From the NCBI GenBank assembly GCA_027924585.1, contig BSBM01000904.1:20979001-21043000 (forward strand): 64,000 nucleotides of DNA, in the 5' to 3' direction. This DNA is from Larix kaempferi (lineage: Eukaryota; Streptophyta; Pinopsida; Pinales; Pinaceae). The position numbers and the translations under genes were made by a program. Shown here one piece after another: positions 9,653 to 20,946 of this stretch. A model generated the notes under the pieces. The model did not search any database. It saw only the letters and a program-made list of their open reading frames with translations, and was not told the DNA's origin. The stretch's first letter is position 1, and each line of letters starts with the position of its first letter.

Positions 9653-11580
9653 TTAGGATAAACGATTTCAAACAAAAGTCCTAGTTCCTTCCAAAATTTA
9701 TATTTGAATATTTCTTTTTTATTGAATTTTATAGGTAGTATATATAGTGGTCCATCTTCTTTGACTATTAGAAGATGAAATAATTCCTTTCCACTCTTTT
9801 TAAACTATTGGGAATTACTGTTAGAAACATATCACATTTAGGCAACATCACTTATGGTTTTATCTCTTTGATTTGAATGAATCATATGTAATTAGAGGTT
9901 TTGACCCCTAGGAAATATTCAAAACCCACATGACAACCATCCATTATAGTACTATTTTTCATGGAGATGAAGAACATGTAAAAGGGGTTGGGGACAATGA
10001 AGACATTATATCAAAGATAAGGGAGTTTATTAAATACCAACTCTTGAACCTAGCTCTAGTGATAATATATAGGAGCCATCCCTCCTCAATGATGTCTATA
10101 CCAATGATTATCTCTAGTGCACAATCAAAGTTGAAAATATTCTGTGGAAAAGGAAAGCATGAAGACATTGGTGAGCCGATCTTAGAAGGAATACAAATGG
10201 GAAAGTTTGGAATTAGTATAAGAGGAGGATTTATTGCACATTCTTCTATAAATACCTTGGTTTGTGCTAGGAAGGGTGTCACATTCCCATCCATTGTTCT
10301 GGGCATAGAAGGGAAAGGGTATTTATGAATTACTTGTTTATAAATTTTTCCCTATGGGCTATAAATACGAATTCATAAATAAGAAATGTATGTGTAGATG
10401 CAGAATACAAAACATAGTGGAAATAAAACTCTACCCACACACACGTATGCATAAACATGCATATTCATCACAAGAAGAAAATAAAATCATTCCACATTCA
10501 TATACAAAGATAATACTTATCTTTTAAAAAGAAGATCCAAGCAACTAGTTTTGTAAGAGCGATTTTCCACCCAAATGTAGGTATCAGCTGTGGATACTAC
10601 CCCCAAGTTGGGCTATGAGGTCACAGACTCACAGGGAAAAGGAAACATCTACATGATTCTCTCTCTCGACTCATAACCCATTTAATCCCATGCTTATCCA
10701 AACTGCTCACCACCAACCATGGCACTCTCTTATACTTCCCCACACAACACAAGGAAGGCATTCTCTTCATTGCTCTACAATTCCATCAGGAAATCCAACC
10801 TTTACAGTGCTTACCAATGTGTGCAGAAATAATCTAATCTATTGTATGTTGTTGGAGAACATCCTGTAACATTAATTCATGGCTTCTCAAGCATTCACGA
10901 GTAGCGAAACACAATGGGTAAAGGTTTCTATATTTCCCATCCTCTATGTTCACCTACAACCATCTTCTTTGTTCTAATGTCTGCAATCTTTCCTTCACAA
11001 TTCAAATTTCTAGTTATTTCACGGGCTAGTAATTGTAATGGTAATGGAACGAACAACAGGAAGAAAAACTTTGCCTACCATCCCAAACTCTACATGAGAA
11101 AAATGGCTGATAGATTCCAAAGGAGATGAGAGGATGGCGAAAAAGACAATAGACATAACTTTTGACCATAAAAGAGAGGAATCTTACAATAGTCATAGAA
11201 GTATATTTATCCCATGCTTCCATAACTAAATGAGAATAATTTCCCCACAAATCTCACACATGCACTCAATAATTGGATTTAAGAGTCAAAAGGAAGTAAT
11301 TAGCTCATTTAAGGCACATGGAAACAAATGGATGAGTTCTAAGGTTGACACTTGACAATAGCGGATTTAATATCCCATAGTACCCCTTTCCTCTTCCCCT
11401 CTAGTGGAATCATATCCCCTCTAGTGCTCATTACACAACCATCTTGGACCATTTTATTAATTTTCCATCATAATATTTAATAGATTTTTTTAGTTAGCAT
11501 GATAAGCTAATCAGATGGTCCATATAGAAATATTTACATTATACATGCCTAACCATTCATTAGTTGAGCTTTAGGGAATC
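9653..11580. other. Unassigned AT-rich sequence
   Basis: No recognised gene. Both strands are open between about 9959 and 10306 (+ 9930-10328; - 10306-9959). The minus frame contains a hydrophobic, coding-looking run, but I recognise no domain in either. A CA-rich tract lies near 10435-10450. The rest shows no feature. Confidence 0.4.
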
Positions 11581-12158
11581 TGTCAGAGATTAAGATCTAG
11601 CTAAACTAGCTTACCTATCTAAGCAACAATAACATATCAACATGAACATAAAGAGACCAAGAAAAGGAGAACACCAGATATACGTGGTTCACCAAATTGG
11701 GCTACGTCCACGGGAAGGGTTGCATCTTCCATTAATATGAAAAAGATCTCAAAGATTACATGGCATCCTCACATATGCATCACATCAAGCTCCATCATAC
11801 AATGTGTACAAATGACATACACAACATGTGATGTGTGATGAATTACAATCAACACATATACAAAAGGGTCTCCTTCACCTCTCTTATATACCAAGAGGTT
11901 TGGATTACAATACATCCCATAATACATGTGGGATAAATGAATTTCCTCCTCTTTATATAGAGAATGGTTACAAAGGATATAATTACAATGATGCATGTGG
12001 GATAACTCTATTTTATAACATTAGAGTTATTTTATGCCTTTAAATGATATTTTACCAATATATCACATAAGTCATCATTATATATTCTAACATAATCCAT
12101 ACTAGCATATTTACATGATTTGATATAATACATTCCAAGTCAAAACTGGGGTATTACA
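11581..12158 (-). mobile_element. Probable solo copia-type LTR (minus strand, 578 bp)
   Basis: Read on the minus strand it runs TGTAATACCCC to TCTGACA, with a TATATAAAG TATA box near 11955. Near 11690-11725 lies the CGTGGACGTAGCC/GGTGAACCACG segment that is very common in the R region of plant copia LTRs. No primer site or polypurine tract flanks it, so it looks like a solo LTR left by recombination. The flanking 5-mers do not match, so the ends or a later rearrangement are uncertain. Confidence 0.6.
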
Positions 12159-12664
12159 AAGGGCATTTTTGCTTCATCTAGAAGAAGATTCAAGAAGAAG
12201 ATAAATGAATATGGTGGTGACAATGATGGTGGGAAGGACCCAATTGATCTAGGAAGGAGATAAAGCATGCCATTTCTACAATCCCCAAGAGAAAGAGCTC
12301 TTCAAATGATGATAAAGGAGATAAACTTGGACGACATACTACAAATCTAAATGATATGGAAATCGATGATGACACTTATTTGTTTTATGTTTGGACAATT
12401 GTGTAGTTTGAGAGTAATAAGCTCATAGTAAAGAAAGTCATGCAATAGGAGCTTCCTAGCTTTGAGGATATCTCTATCACTTTGCACCGTGCAAGCTATG
12501 ACAAGAAGACTAGGAAGCTCCAAATGTCTAAGGTTAAGATTAAGGGGAAAATACTTTGAGAAGACCATAATATTGTTTTTGATGCTTAGTCTAGGACCCA
12601 TTGGAGACATGAATATGCATGAGGCCACTAGGAATTTACCTAGGCATTTTATAAAGTGATTAGT
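12159..12664 (+). other. Coding-looking but unrecognised sequence left of the copia element
   Basis: One plus frame around 12355-12545 reads as a plausible protein (for example E-L-P-S-F-E-D-I-S-I-T-L-H-R-A) with only a few stops. No family was recognised. The copia element inserted at 12664/12665. The right flank from 32826 also has a plus-strand frame without stops, so both may belong to one disrupted older element. Confidence 0.3.
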
Positions 12665-13282
12665 TGTTAAGATTATATGCTACTAAAGACTAAATTCTAA
12701 CTTCATAAGCATTTAATACATTTTCACAATAGCAACATAAAGAGGATATCTGAAAGACAGACAATCACAAGGTACACAACAATTTATCCTGGGAAACCCT
12801 GAAGGGGAAGAAAACCCAACAAAAATTCCTCAATATAGATTACCAAAGTACAATGTCCAAAGAAATAAGTCTAATAAAAAAAAGAGACAAAAACCCAAAC
12901 ATAAGAGCCAACAACAATCTTCCTCCTCCTTCACTTGCCTTCCTCTTTCTCTAATGCGCAATGCTTGAGTGAGTGAATGGTACAAATGAGAGAGTGAAAA
13001 TCTCTATTTATACTTTACTTTTCACTTGACTTTTAACCTAACTAGGTCGGCCTCACTAACTTAATTGGGTCGACCTCTCTAGGGAGACTAAAATAATATT
13101 TACATTAAACTCTTTTGGGTACTAATGACCCGAATTGCAATGGAGGAATTACCTTATGAATTTTACATGACCAAGTGTAATAATGACATCCCCTGACGAA
13201 GGAAAAACATCTCCAAAGGAGGTACAATAATAATAATGTAAAGTATAAGTAGAATATTCTTCTAAGTTACATTATTTCAACA
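12665..13282 (-). repeat. Copia 3' LTR
   Basis: Plus-strand sequence begins TGTTAAGATT and ends TTTCAACA, matching the right LTR over its whole length with scattered differences. Ends are fixed by the polypurine tract on one side and loss of similarity on the other. Confidence 0.9.
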
Positions 13283-13292
13283 CCCCCCTTAA
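13283..13292 (-). other. Copia polypurine tract
   Basis: Minus-strand TTAAGGGGGG directly precedes the 3' LTR (TGTTGAAATAATG). It is the expected plus-strand priming site. Confidence 0.85.
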
Positions 13293-13379
13293 CAAGAAGG
13301 GTATTCTACTGACAACAACAATCAACACAAGTATGGCTCTACACAACATCATCGGAAGGAGGGAGGAGGAGGCATCATC

Positions 13380-13700
13380 AACAACATCATCTGGAACATT
13401 GGTTGGTAAATCTATAAATCATCGGAAGTTTTTCAACAACATCAATATCAGCTACTGAAACAACTTGTTGTAACATCATCAACATTTGCAGCATGGAGTT
13501 GGAACATCATCATCTGCAACACAAAGTTGGAACATCATCATCATCTTCAGTACAGAGCTGAAGTATCATCATCTGCAGCACGAAGCTGGAACATCATCAT
13601 CATCTTCAGTACAAAGCTGAAGTATCATCATCATCTCCAGTACAGAGATGAAGTATCATCATCTGCAGCATGAAGCTGGAACATCATCATCATCAACCGC
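13380..13700. repeat. Trinucleotide-rich minisatellite (catcatcat) in the copia 3' region
   Basis: Imperfect units of about 55-60 bp alternate 'ggaacatcatcatc', 'tctgcagcacgaagct' and 'tcagtacagagctgaagtatcatc'. They lie between the copia polypurine tract and the larger minisatellite. Confidence 0.8.
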
Positions 13701-13749
13701 TCAAGGTTGGAGAAACATCATCTCTGGAAACAGGTGCATCAACAACCAA

Positions 13750-14690
13750 TATGATCTTCCTTTCAGAATTTCGGGATCAAGTTCAACACAGGTGATCCTT
13801 CCTTTCAAAATTATGGGATCATGGACAATCCTTCCTTTTGGAATTATACGATTCAGTCCAACAACACTGGTGATCCTTCCTTTCGGAATTACGGGATCAT
13901 GGAAAATCCTTCCTTTCAGAATTATGGGATTCTAGTCCAACAACACTGGTGATCCTTCCTTTCGGAATTACGGGATCATGGACAATCCTTCCTTTTAGAA
14001 TTACGGGATTCTAGTCCAAAAACACTGGTGATCCTTCCTTTTGGAATTATGGGATCATGGACAATCCTTCCTTTTGGAATTACTGCATCATGGACAATAC
14101 TTCCTTTCGGAATTACGAGATTCTAGTCCAACAACATTGGTGATCCTTTGTTTTGGAATTACGGGATCATGACCACTCCTTCCTTTCAGAATTATGGGAT
14201 TCTAGTCCAACAACACTAGTGATCCTCCCTTTCTGAATTACAGGATCATGGACAACACATCCTTTCGGAATTACAGGATCATGGACAACACATCCTTTCG
14301 GAATTATGGGATCATGGACAACACATCCTTTCAGAATTACGGGATTTTAGTCCATAAACACTGGTGATGCTCAGACAATCCTTCTTTTTGGAATTATGGG
14401 ATTTTAGTACATCAACACTAGTGATGCTCAGACAATCCTTCCTTTCGGAATTACGGGACCCAGTCTTTACGGAGCTACCACTACATCACACTGGATGATC
14501 CTTCCTTTCGGAATTATGGGATCATTTTCCACCACTCACATCTTAGACAATCCTTCATTTCATAATTACGATATTTTAGTCTAAGGATCAACATTTAAGA
14601 CTATCCTTCCTTTCATAATTACGATATTTTAGTCTAAGGATCAACATTTAAGACTATCCTTCCTTTCAGAATTACGGGATCATTGTCTAA
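13750..14690. repeat. Long minisatellite, core 'ccttcctttcggaattacggg'-type
   Basis: More than twenty imperfect copies of a ~31-35-bp core, often paired into ~78-bp higher units ending 'tagtccaacaacactggtgatc'. Each core begins and ends with complementary GATCC/GGATC bases, so single units can form short hairpins. The array lies in the copia region between RNase H and the 3' LTR, where it would be part of the 3' transcript. Confidence 0.85.
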
Positions 14691-14739
14691 GGATGATCAA
14701 TCCCAACTGCACTATCATAGTATCTTCAACACTACTCCT

Positions 14740-16546
14740 CATTTTGAGGGATGTGCTTATGGACTATACCAAGCTTGTCACGGAAGTGCTCAAACTTCAC
14801 ACGAGATAGAGGCATGGTCAACACATTTGCAACCTGCTCATTTGTGTTAACATGTTGGGGCTTTAAAACTCCCTTCTGCACTATATCACAAAATGTATAA
14901 ATACCAGATTTCTATGTGCTTCGACTTATCATGGAACACGAGGTTCTCTGTCATCTTCATGTACCTTTTATTATCACATAGAATCACTGTGGTATCCAAC
15001 TCTAGATCGAATAGACCTGATAACAACTTCCGAAGTGATACAAACCGCTACACCAAAACCTCGAGATGTTAGTGAAGGCCGCCCACCAGGATCTTAACAT
15101 CCTACCACGCTCCGTAGTCCAGACTCTGGGTTGGATGTGTGCCCGTACGATGGTGTCCCCTTTTGCGCCGTACGAGCCCCGGGCGGACACTGCAATGCCG
15201 GCGTTGCCACCCGCTCTGTGACTTGAACCTGGTGGAGGCTCTAATACCAGATGATACGAACCGTTACACCAAAACCTCGAGGTGTTAGTGAAGGCCGCCC
15301 ACTAGGATCTTAACATCCCACCACGCTCCCCAGTCCAGTCTCTGGGCTGGATGTGCGCCCGTACGGTGGTGTCCCCTTTGCGCCGTACGAGCCCCGGGCG
15401 AACACTGCAATGCCGACGTTTCCATCCGCTCTGTGACTTGAACCTTGGTGGAGGCTCTGATACCAGATGATACGAACCGCTACACCAAAACCTCAAGATG
15501 TTAGTGAAGGCCACCCACCAGGATCTTAACACGAAGCCATATGGATTCACAACTAGCAGAACAAGCTGTAATATATTATGCTTCTGCAATGCTGAGAGCA
15601 ACACTGGACTACTTCTTGCTTAGCCATGAGATCATGGCTGACCCCAGATTAAAAAATCCACCTGAAGTGCTCTTCCTGTCTGAGACACTTCCTGCCCAAT
15701 CTAAATCTGTATAACCTTACAGTTTGAAGTCATGATCTCTAGTATAAATGAGACCATAGTATATCGTACCTTTTAGGTACCTCATCACATGCTTTGTAGC
15801 TACAGGGTGAACACGTATGGGCTCAACCAAATACTGACTCAAGGTGTTCGCGGCAAAGCATATATCTGTCCTGGTATTCGTTAGATACATCAATGACCCA
15901 ATAGTCTTCCTGTATAGTGTTACATCCACTAACTCTGGCGAAGCATCAGTCAACAACTTCAAATTTGTGTCCATGGGTGTGGCCATGGATTTACTTTCCA
16001 ACATATCAAACCTTTTTCAAGATTTCTAGTGCATACTGGAGCAAACAACCTTTGCCACAAATAGAGACTAAGTGTCTCTCCATCTGTATTATATTCACTC
16101 CCTCTGAAGCGGAGCTTTCCCGTTCCTTCTATAACTGAGCATTATCCTCCCTCTGCATCTTGTACTCTGTATCGGGACATTATGCACTGGTAGCATTCTT
16201 TGTGTATCCATCTATTTCATATTTCTAGGTCACTAGATACCAAGGTCTTGAACTCTATTGCAAGTTCTCTCTTGCACCCATCTATGAGATTCTCATCTTC
16301 AACCTTGTGGAAAAGGTTGATGTCTCAACACTCTAGGTGATCTTTGATTTCATCATTCTATCCCATGGGTTCCTTCTGAGCTCATACAAAGCATTCTTCG
16401 ATCTATGCACATGTAGTTCTCTATAGAGAGTCCTAAATCCTGGAGGCTGCTCTATATCTTCTTCTACTTCGATTACACTATTTATCTAGTGTAAAATTCA
16501 CCACTGAGGAAGTGTGTCTGGCCACTAGAGCAACATTTCGTCATAG
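14740..16546 (-). pseudogene. Copia reverse transcriptase and RNase H (minus strand, broken)
   Basis: From right to left on the minus strand: the RT palm remnant near 16380-16546 (E-Q-P-P-G-F-R and A-L-Y-E-L-R match the usual copia order) and an open piece 16004-15717. That piece has M-A-T-P-M-D-T-N and the I-G-S-L-M-Y-L-T-N-T-R-T-D-I motif of the RT end, then the RNase H start (G-Y-T-D-x-D-W-A-G) and S-T-S-G-G. After the TRIM come the C-D-N-K motif, F-H-D-K-S-K-H-I-E and C-K-C-V-D. The catalytic Y-x-D-D region was not located. Stops and frameshifts are common. The RT begins at the other side of the gypsy insertion (29955-30060). Confidence 0.85.
15036..15531 (-). mobile_element. Tandem TRIM (LTR-int-LTR-int-LTR, 496 bp, SMART-like)
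   Basis: Three near-identical 64-bp LTRs (15036-15099, 15252-15315, 15468-15531) alternate with two ~152-bp internal regions. The LTRs start TGATAC and end TTAACA on the plus strand. On the minus strand each internal region starts two bases after an LTR with a tRNA-Met primer site: TGGTATCAGAGC (15454-15465, perfect) and TGGTATTAGAGC (15238-15249). The GC-rich block contrasts with its surroundings. The perfect target duplication CGAAG (15031-15035, 15532-15536) brackets the whole tandem, so it entered as a unit or expanded in place. It splits the copia RNase H between S-C-E-S-I-W and L-R-K-L-L-S-G-L-F. Confidence 0.88.
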
Positions 16547-16551
16547 TCGAC

Positions 16552-19500
16552 TGTCACATACCCAAATTCTGAACATTTTATGTTATAAGAAAAACATTAT
16601 GTTTTATGTTATTGTAAAGTTTTATGATTATTGACCAAGTGGGGTCAATGATGACTGTAATTAATTAATACTCTGAATATTTTATTTTTAATAAATTGAA
16701 AGTGGAGACAAATATCGAAAGGAGGCTGTTGAATGAGTGTTCACTGACCCAGTAGGAGGAATGGACTCGAGTGGAGAGCAAACTGACACTTGGCAGCACC
16801 CTCAACTCACTTCTAGTTGTTGCAGGGGGCAACTTCCCTACTTTTATGGTCATGTTCCCCAAGAAAGTGGAACTGAGCAGGTGGCTCATTAACTAAAGAA
16901 ACTGACGAAAGACCTAGGCATGATTTATCTACCCATCGAATTCAGCAAGAGGCTATTCAGTTTTTACCTTGTGATAATTTTTAAAAGAGAAAGACAATAG
17001 AGTACAAGAGATTTGATGCGGAAAATCTAGTAAATGATTGAGTGAGTTAAGACTACATTATGAACTAGTGCAGCCACATTGTTGAGTTCAATATTGCTAA
17101 AGGCAAAAGTATTACTGTTAAGTACTACTGCTGAGTTGCAAAGGAATTTATTCCATTCTCCACACAACATCTTCGTCCTGGTGGTTTAGTGAACATGCTC
17201 AGCGGTCCTAAGGCAAGTGATTTGGCTATCTTCAGGAGAAGGTTGGGTAGAATGGGCTCCTTTGGATGTTTGTCACCCTCTGTTGTTAACAGGTTTTCAT
17301 TGTGTTATCTTATTTATTTTCGGTCATATTAGTTTTATGAATGCTTTAATTGTGAACTATTATCTACTTCAGAAAATTGTCTTTATTTATCTATTAGATT
17401 ATAATGTTGATTTGAAGGTTCAATTCTGAATAATGAAATTATGATTCAATGAAATAATTCTTTGCATTTTTCCAGACAGTGTTTAAGTGCCATACTCTAG
17501 CACATAGAAGTCAAATTTAAAACAGATTTGAATAATGATATATTATAGATAGATTCGAATGATTGAATATCATAAATAAAATCTGTTTTATTTCAGTATA
17601 ACTTTTCTGTCTTGGTTTCAGTAAAACATTAAATAATCCTAACTGGAAAACCTAGATATTTCTACCCATAGCTTAGCAACAAAACTATCAATGCAATTAT
17701 ACATATGTATAATCTTTCTTGCTCGTATACAAAATTATGATGTAAAAACCTACCTTATAAACATTATAAAATAGGGAAAATTTCATATTTATCTCACATA
17801 CAGTTTAAAATTTATAGTATCTCACTGTTATACAGAAATAATAATCCTCAAATCAACTTACTCGCATAGCATTATTTTCTTTTATAATTAATTTCTAAAC
17901 AGTATTATTGCAAGTAACAGTATCAAAATACCCTTTAAACGAGCTCAGGAAACTCTTTAAAATCTAACTCTTTTTATAAATAATTTATGTTTCAAAACCC
18001 TAGTAGTATCGTATTTTCATAATACAGGTTGGTTATCTATTTAAAACAAATAGAAAACCGTAAATTTATCTTGTACCAAAAGAGTATTCTTTTACATACT
18101 TTTCAACTAACTTAAGCCATAAGTATCAAGCTTTGTTTCACCATAATTATCAACCTAAATATTTACACAGAGATATTGCAATCACGTTGAATCATAAAAC
18201 CCTTTCAAAAGAAATATCATTTATTTCAAACCATTAAAATATACTAAGATTAACCAAGCAATAGTAACCCTAAAGAGTCTATCGACCATCCCCGGGTTGA
18301 AAACCCTATTCGTAATCCACAACTAGGAGTACTGTAATAACATTGCATTCAATTCCCAAACAAGAAGGTAATACAAGACCAGGGTTCAATACCCGTAAGG
18401 GTTCACCCAAACGGATCTAAACTTTTATAAAATTATAAACACAACCGTTACAGGTTCCTATTACACAGGTGTGCAAGGTTCGAGTCTCGACTCACCTTAA
18501 TGCACATATTAATTTATAAGCTATCAAATTAAATATTAAATACATAAAAGGTTCGGGGTTCAAAACCCTTAGCTTTCCATGAATTAACCTTCAACATTGT
18601 AAACAGTTATGGTAGGGTTTCCAACCCTGCTTTACGTTCAATTTTGGAAACAACTCTTACAAACAAACAAACATAACCATTTGCCAATAGAGACGAGCTT
18701 AGCCCTAAAACACTTGTAGCTTGTATCAAAATCTATTCATTACAAAAAAATGACGAAAATGCCGAGAGCATATCTCTGAATTGGTATTTCAAACTATATT
18801 TTGATATCTGGAAAAATCATTTATATTTATCCATAAAAATTCATATACAAACAGTAACGAAGGGAAGCGTTGAGAAACCAATGCAAGTCAAGGTTCAAGG
18901 GTTCAACCCTTACTGTACAAAATTCCATACGGCTTACAAGTTTACAACCAACTGTAAAAACAAATTACAAGTTAAAAAGAAATCTCGGCAAAACCAAAAT
19001 GAGACCGGCATCAGTGCCAAGCTTCACCATATTCTTCCGAGTTACAAATAGATGCCCATAGGAAGTCACCGAGGCTTAATAGGGCCAAGAAGCTCTTATC
19101 CCACTCTTGCCAACCGTAAACAACAGCCGAGGAAACGACCTGTCAAGATTATCAACAAAGCAACTGGTTAAACCATGTTATAAAAGAAGTAACTCAAATA
19201 CTTTATTTTTAAAATTGAGGTATCATTACAATACTCAACAAAACACTTAAGGGTGACCGTGAGTTTTTCTTCGATTCATCAGCACGTCTGAGCAGATACC
19301 AAGAACTTCACCAACGAACGCAATGGTGGTGCCTACAACACCAAACCCGTGGTACAAAGATTCACCTTCGAACCCAGTCAGGTTTGGAAACTTTTGAGAC
19401 TCTGGTTCATATAGCCTATAGTTGACAAAGTTACAAGCTGTGAGGTCTCAGTATCGAAACCCTGGAGGAACTGCAATAGTCGTTTACAAACCCTAAAAAC

Positions 19501-20114
19501 TCGAGATCCTGTCGGCCTCTCCTCCCACCTTCGGTTCCAAATGAATGTTCTGAGTTAAGCCTCGTTGAGGTCAATCAAAACATAGCTAGGGTTTAACACA
19601 AAACCAAAGAACCATGACGTGAAGTCTTTCCACGAGGTCGCCAGCGGGATTTCAACCAAAACCACATTAAATAACATTTAAGTATTACAGCTACCAGATC
19701 CCAGTACTCCTGCCAACGCAGAGTTCCACCATGGTTAAATTCGTGGTCTATTGCTAGGTATATGCATATAGTATATAGTTCCACTTTAGAGCAATTCGTG
19801 GACCACACTATGCATATAGCATATAGTATATATATTTGCATTTAGTTTATAGCACATAGCTTATAACATATAGTTAGGTATTGTTACAAAATCTTCACAA
19901 TACAAGTTTGTAATTCATGGTCGTAACATTGCCATATTAAAACATCCATGTATAAAAACTATAGTTTGATATTCGAATGCATTTAAGCTATGCCATTAAT
20001 ACCATTAAAACAATATTGTATAAGAATGATTTTGAATGTGAAGTTTAAACTCTATGGAAATCATAAGTGAATACATAGGACATTAATAAGCTATGTAAAA
20101 TGTATGCAGCTCGA

Positions 20115-20150
<36 letters not shown>

Positions 20151-20802
20151 AACATCGTATTGAATAAAATCCTTAAATTAATGATCATGGCTAGGGTAGG
20201 TCTTAACCTTGTACAATTAAAGTTCTCTATACATTTATACTTAACATCGAAGGCTAATTGAAGTACAACAAAGTAATTTTCACTTACATTGATTATGCTT
20301 CAGTTTGAAATCTCACTCTTACCTGTGATGTGTAACAGAAGGTTTAAGTGTGTTAGCTAGCTAGTAGCTAAGTAAGCCTCGGGGTACCCATATGACACCC
20401 TTCATCAAATAGGAAAAGCAAATAGTTAGTATTTATGATTAAAACAATAATGTAGAATGAGCTAAATTAAGTGATCATGTTTATACATATAATAAGTATC
20501 CACGATTATTCAGATAACAAAGATAGTATCAAAACATCCATCATGTCGTCCCAACATTATTACGTGCATTCATTCATTCGCTTGCAGTAAAGGCATTTAC
20601 AACCAAAATATAAACATAGCATGTAATCGAGGTAACGTAATTATAACATTGACGACTAAGTGAAGAATGTGTCGTTATAATACATAATAAGTCTGTGGTT
20701 AAATAAATTAAATAATCATTAACAATACTTCCGCATAACAAATATAAGCATTTAATGCTACTCAGAAAATTTTAAATTTTTGTGAAATTTGGGGATGTTA
20801 CA
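16552..20802 (+). repeat. Gypsy left LTR (4251 bp)
   Basis: Begins TGTCACATACCC and ends GGGGATGTTACA. Differs from the right LTR by scattered substitutions and small indels, a few per hundred bases by eye. It contains a series of short GGGTTC-type palindromes (18294-18910), a direct 'gcatatagtatatag' cluster near 19755-19880 and a (TA)n(TG)n microsatellite at about 20117-20150. No convincing ORF. Confidence 0.93.
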
Positions 20803-20804
20803 TG

Positions 20805-20816
20805 TGGTATCAGAGC
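20805..20816 (+). other. Gypsy primer-binding site (initiator tRNA-Met)
   Basis: TGGTATCAGAGC, two bases after the left LTR; perfect match to the 3' end complement of plant initiator tRNA-Met. Confidence 0.9.
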
Positions 20817-20946
20817 GCAAGTTCAAATACTAGGCTTGAAGTGGCTCAACTCACGCAATTAAAATTAAAAAAAACCAGAATTTCAACTACTGATTTTTAT
20901 TTTATTTTGTTTTCTGTTCAACACTTTATAAATTTAGTTTGCAGGT

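Noticed and set aside
12665-13282. Two independent solo LTRs (12.7 kb and 32.1 kb)
   Set aside because: Primer site, polypurine tract, gag and pol between them in the right order show one element.
13480-14700. CRISPR-like array
   Set aside because: Eukaryotic context, repeats imperfect, spacers themselves repetitive, no cas genes; it is a minisatellite.
15002-15604. Minus-strand ORFs that look GC-rich and gene-like
   Set aside because: They are the tandem TRIM read through in open frames; LTR, primer-site and target-duplication structure explains the sequence.
17217-17429. Plus ORF repeated at 26362-26547
   Set aside because: Repeated only because it lies in both gypsy LTRs; no domain, no start context, so not a gene.
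18378-18410. T-arm-like GGGTTCAATACCC taken as part of a tRNA gene
   Set aside because: No acceptor stem, D-arm or anticodon arm at the right distances; reported instead as one of a palindrome series.
18870-19061. Plus ORF repeated at 28014-28205
   Set aside because: Same reason: LTR sequence present twice. The peptide is basic and repeat-like.
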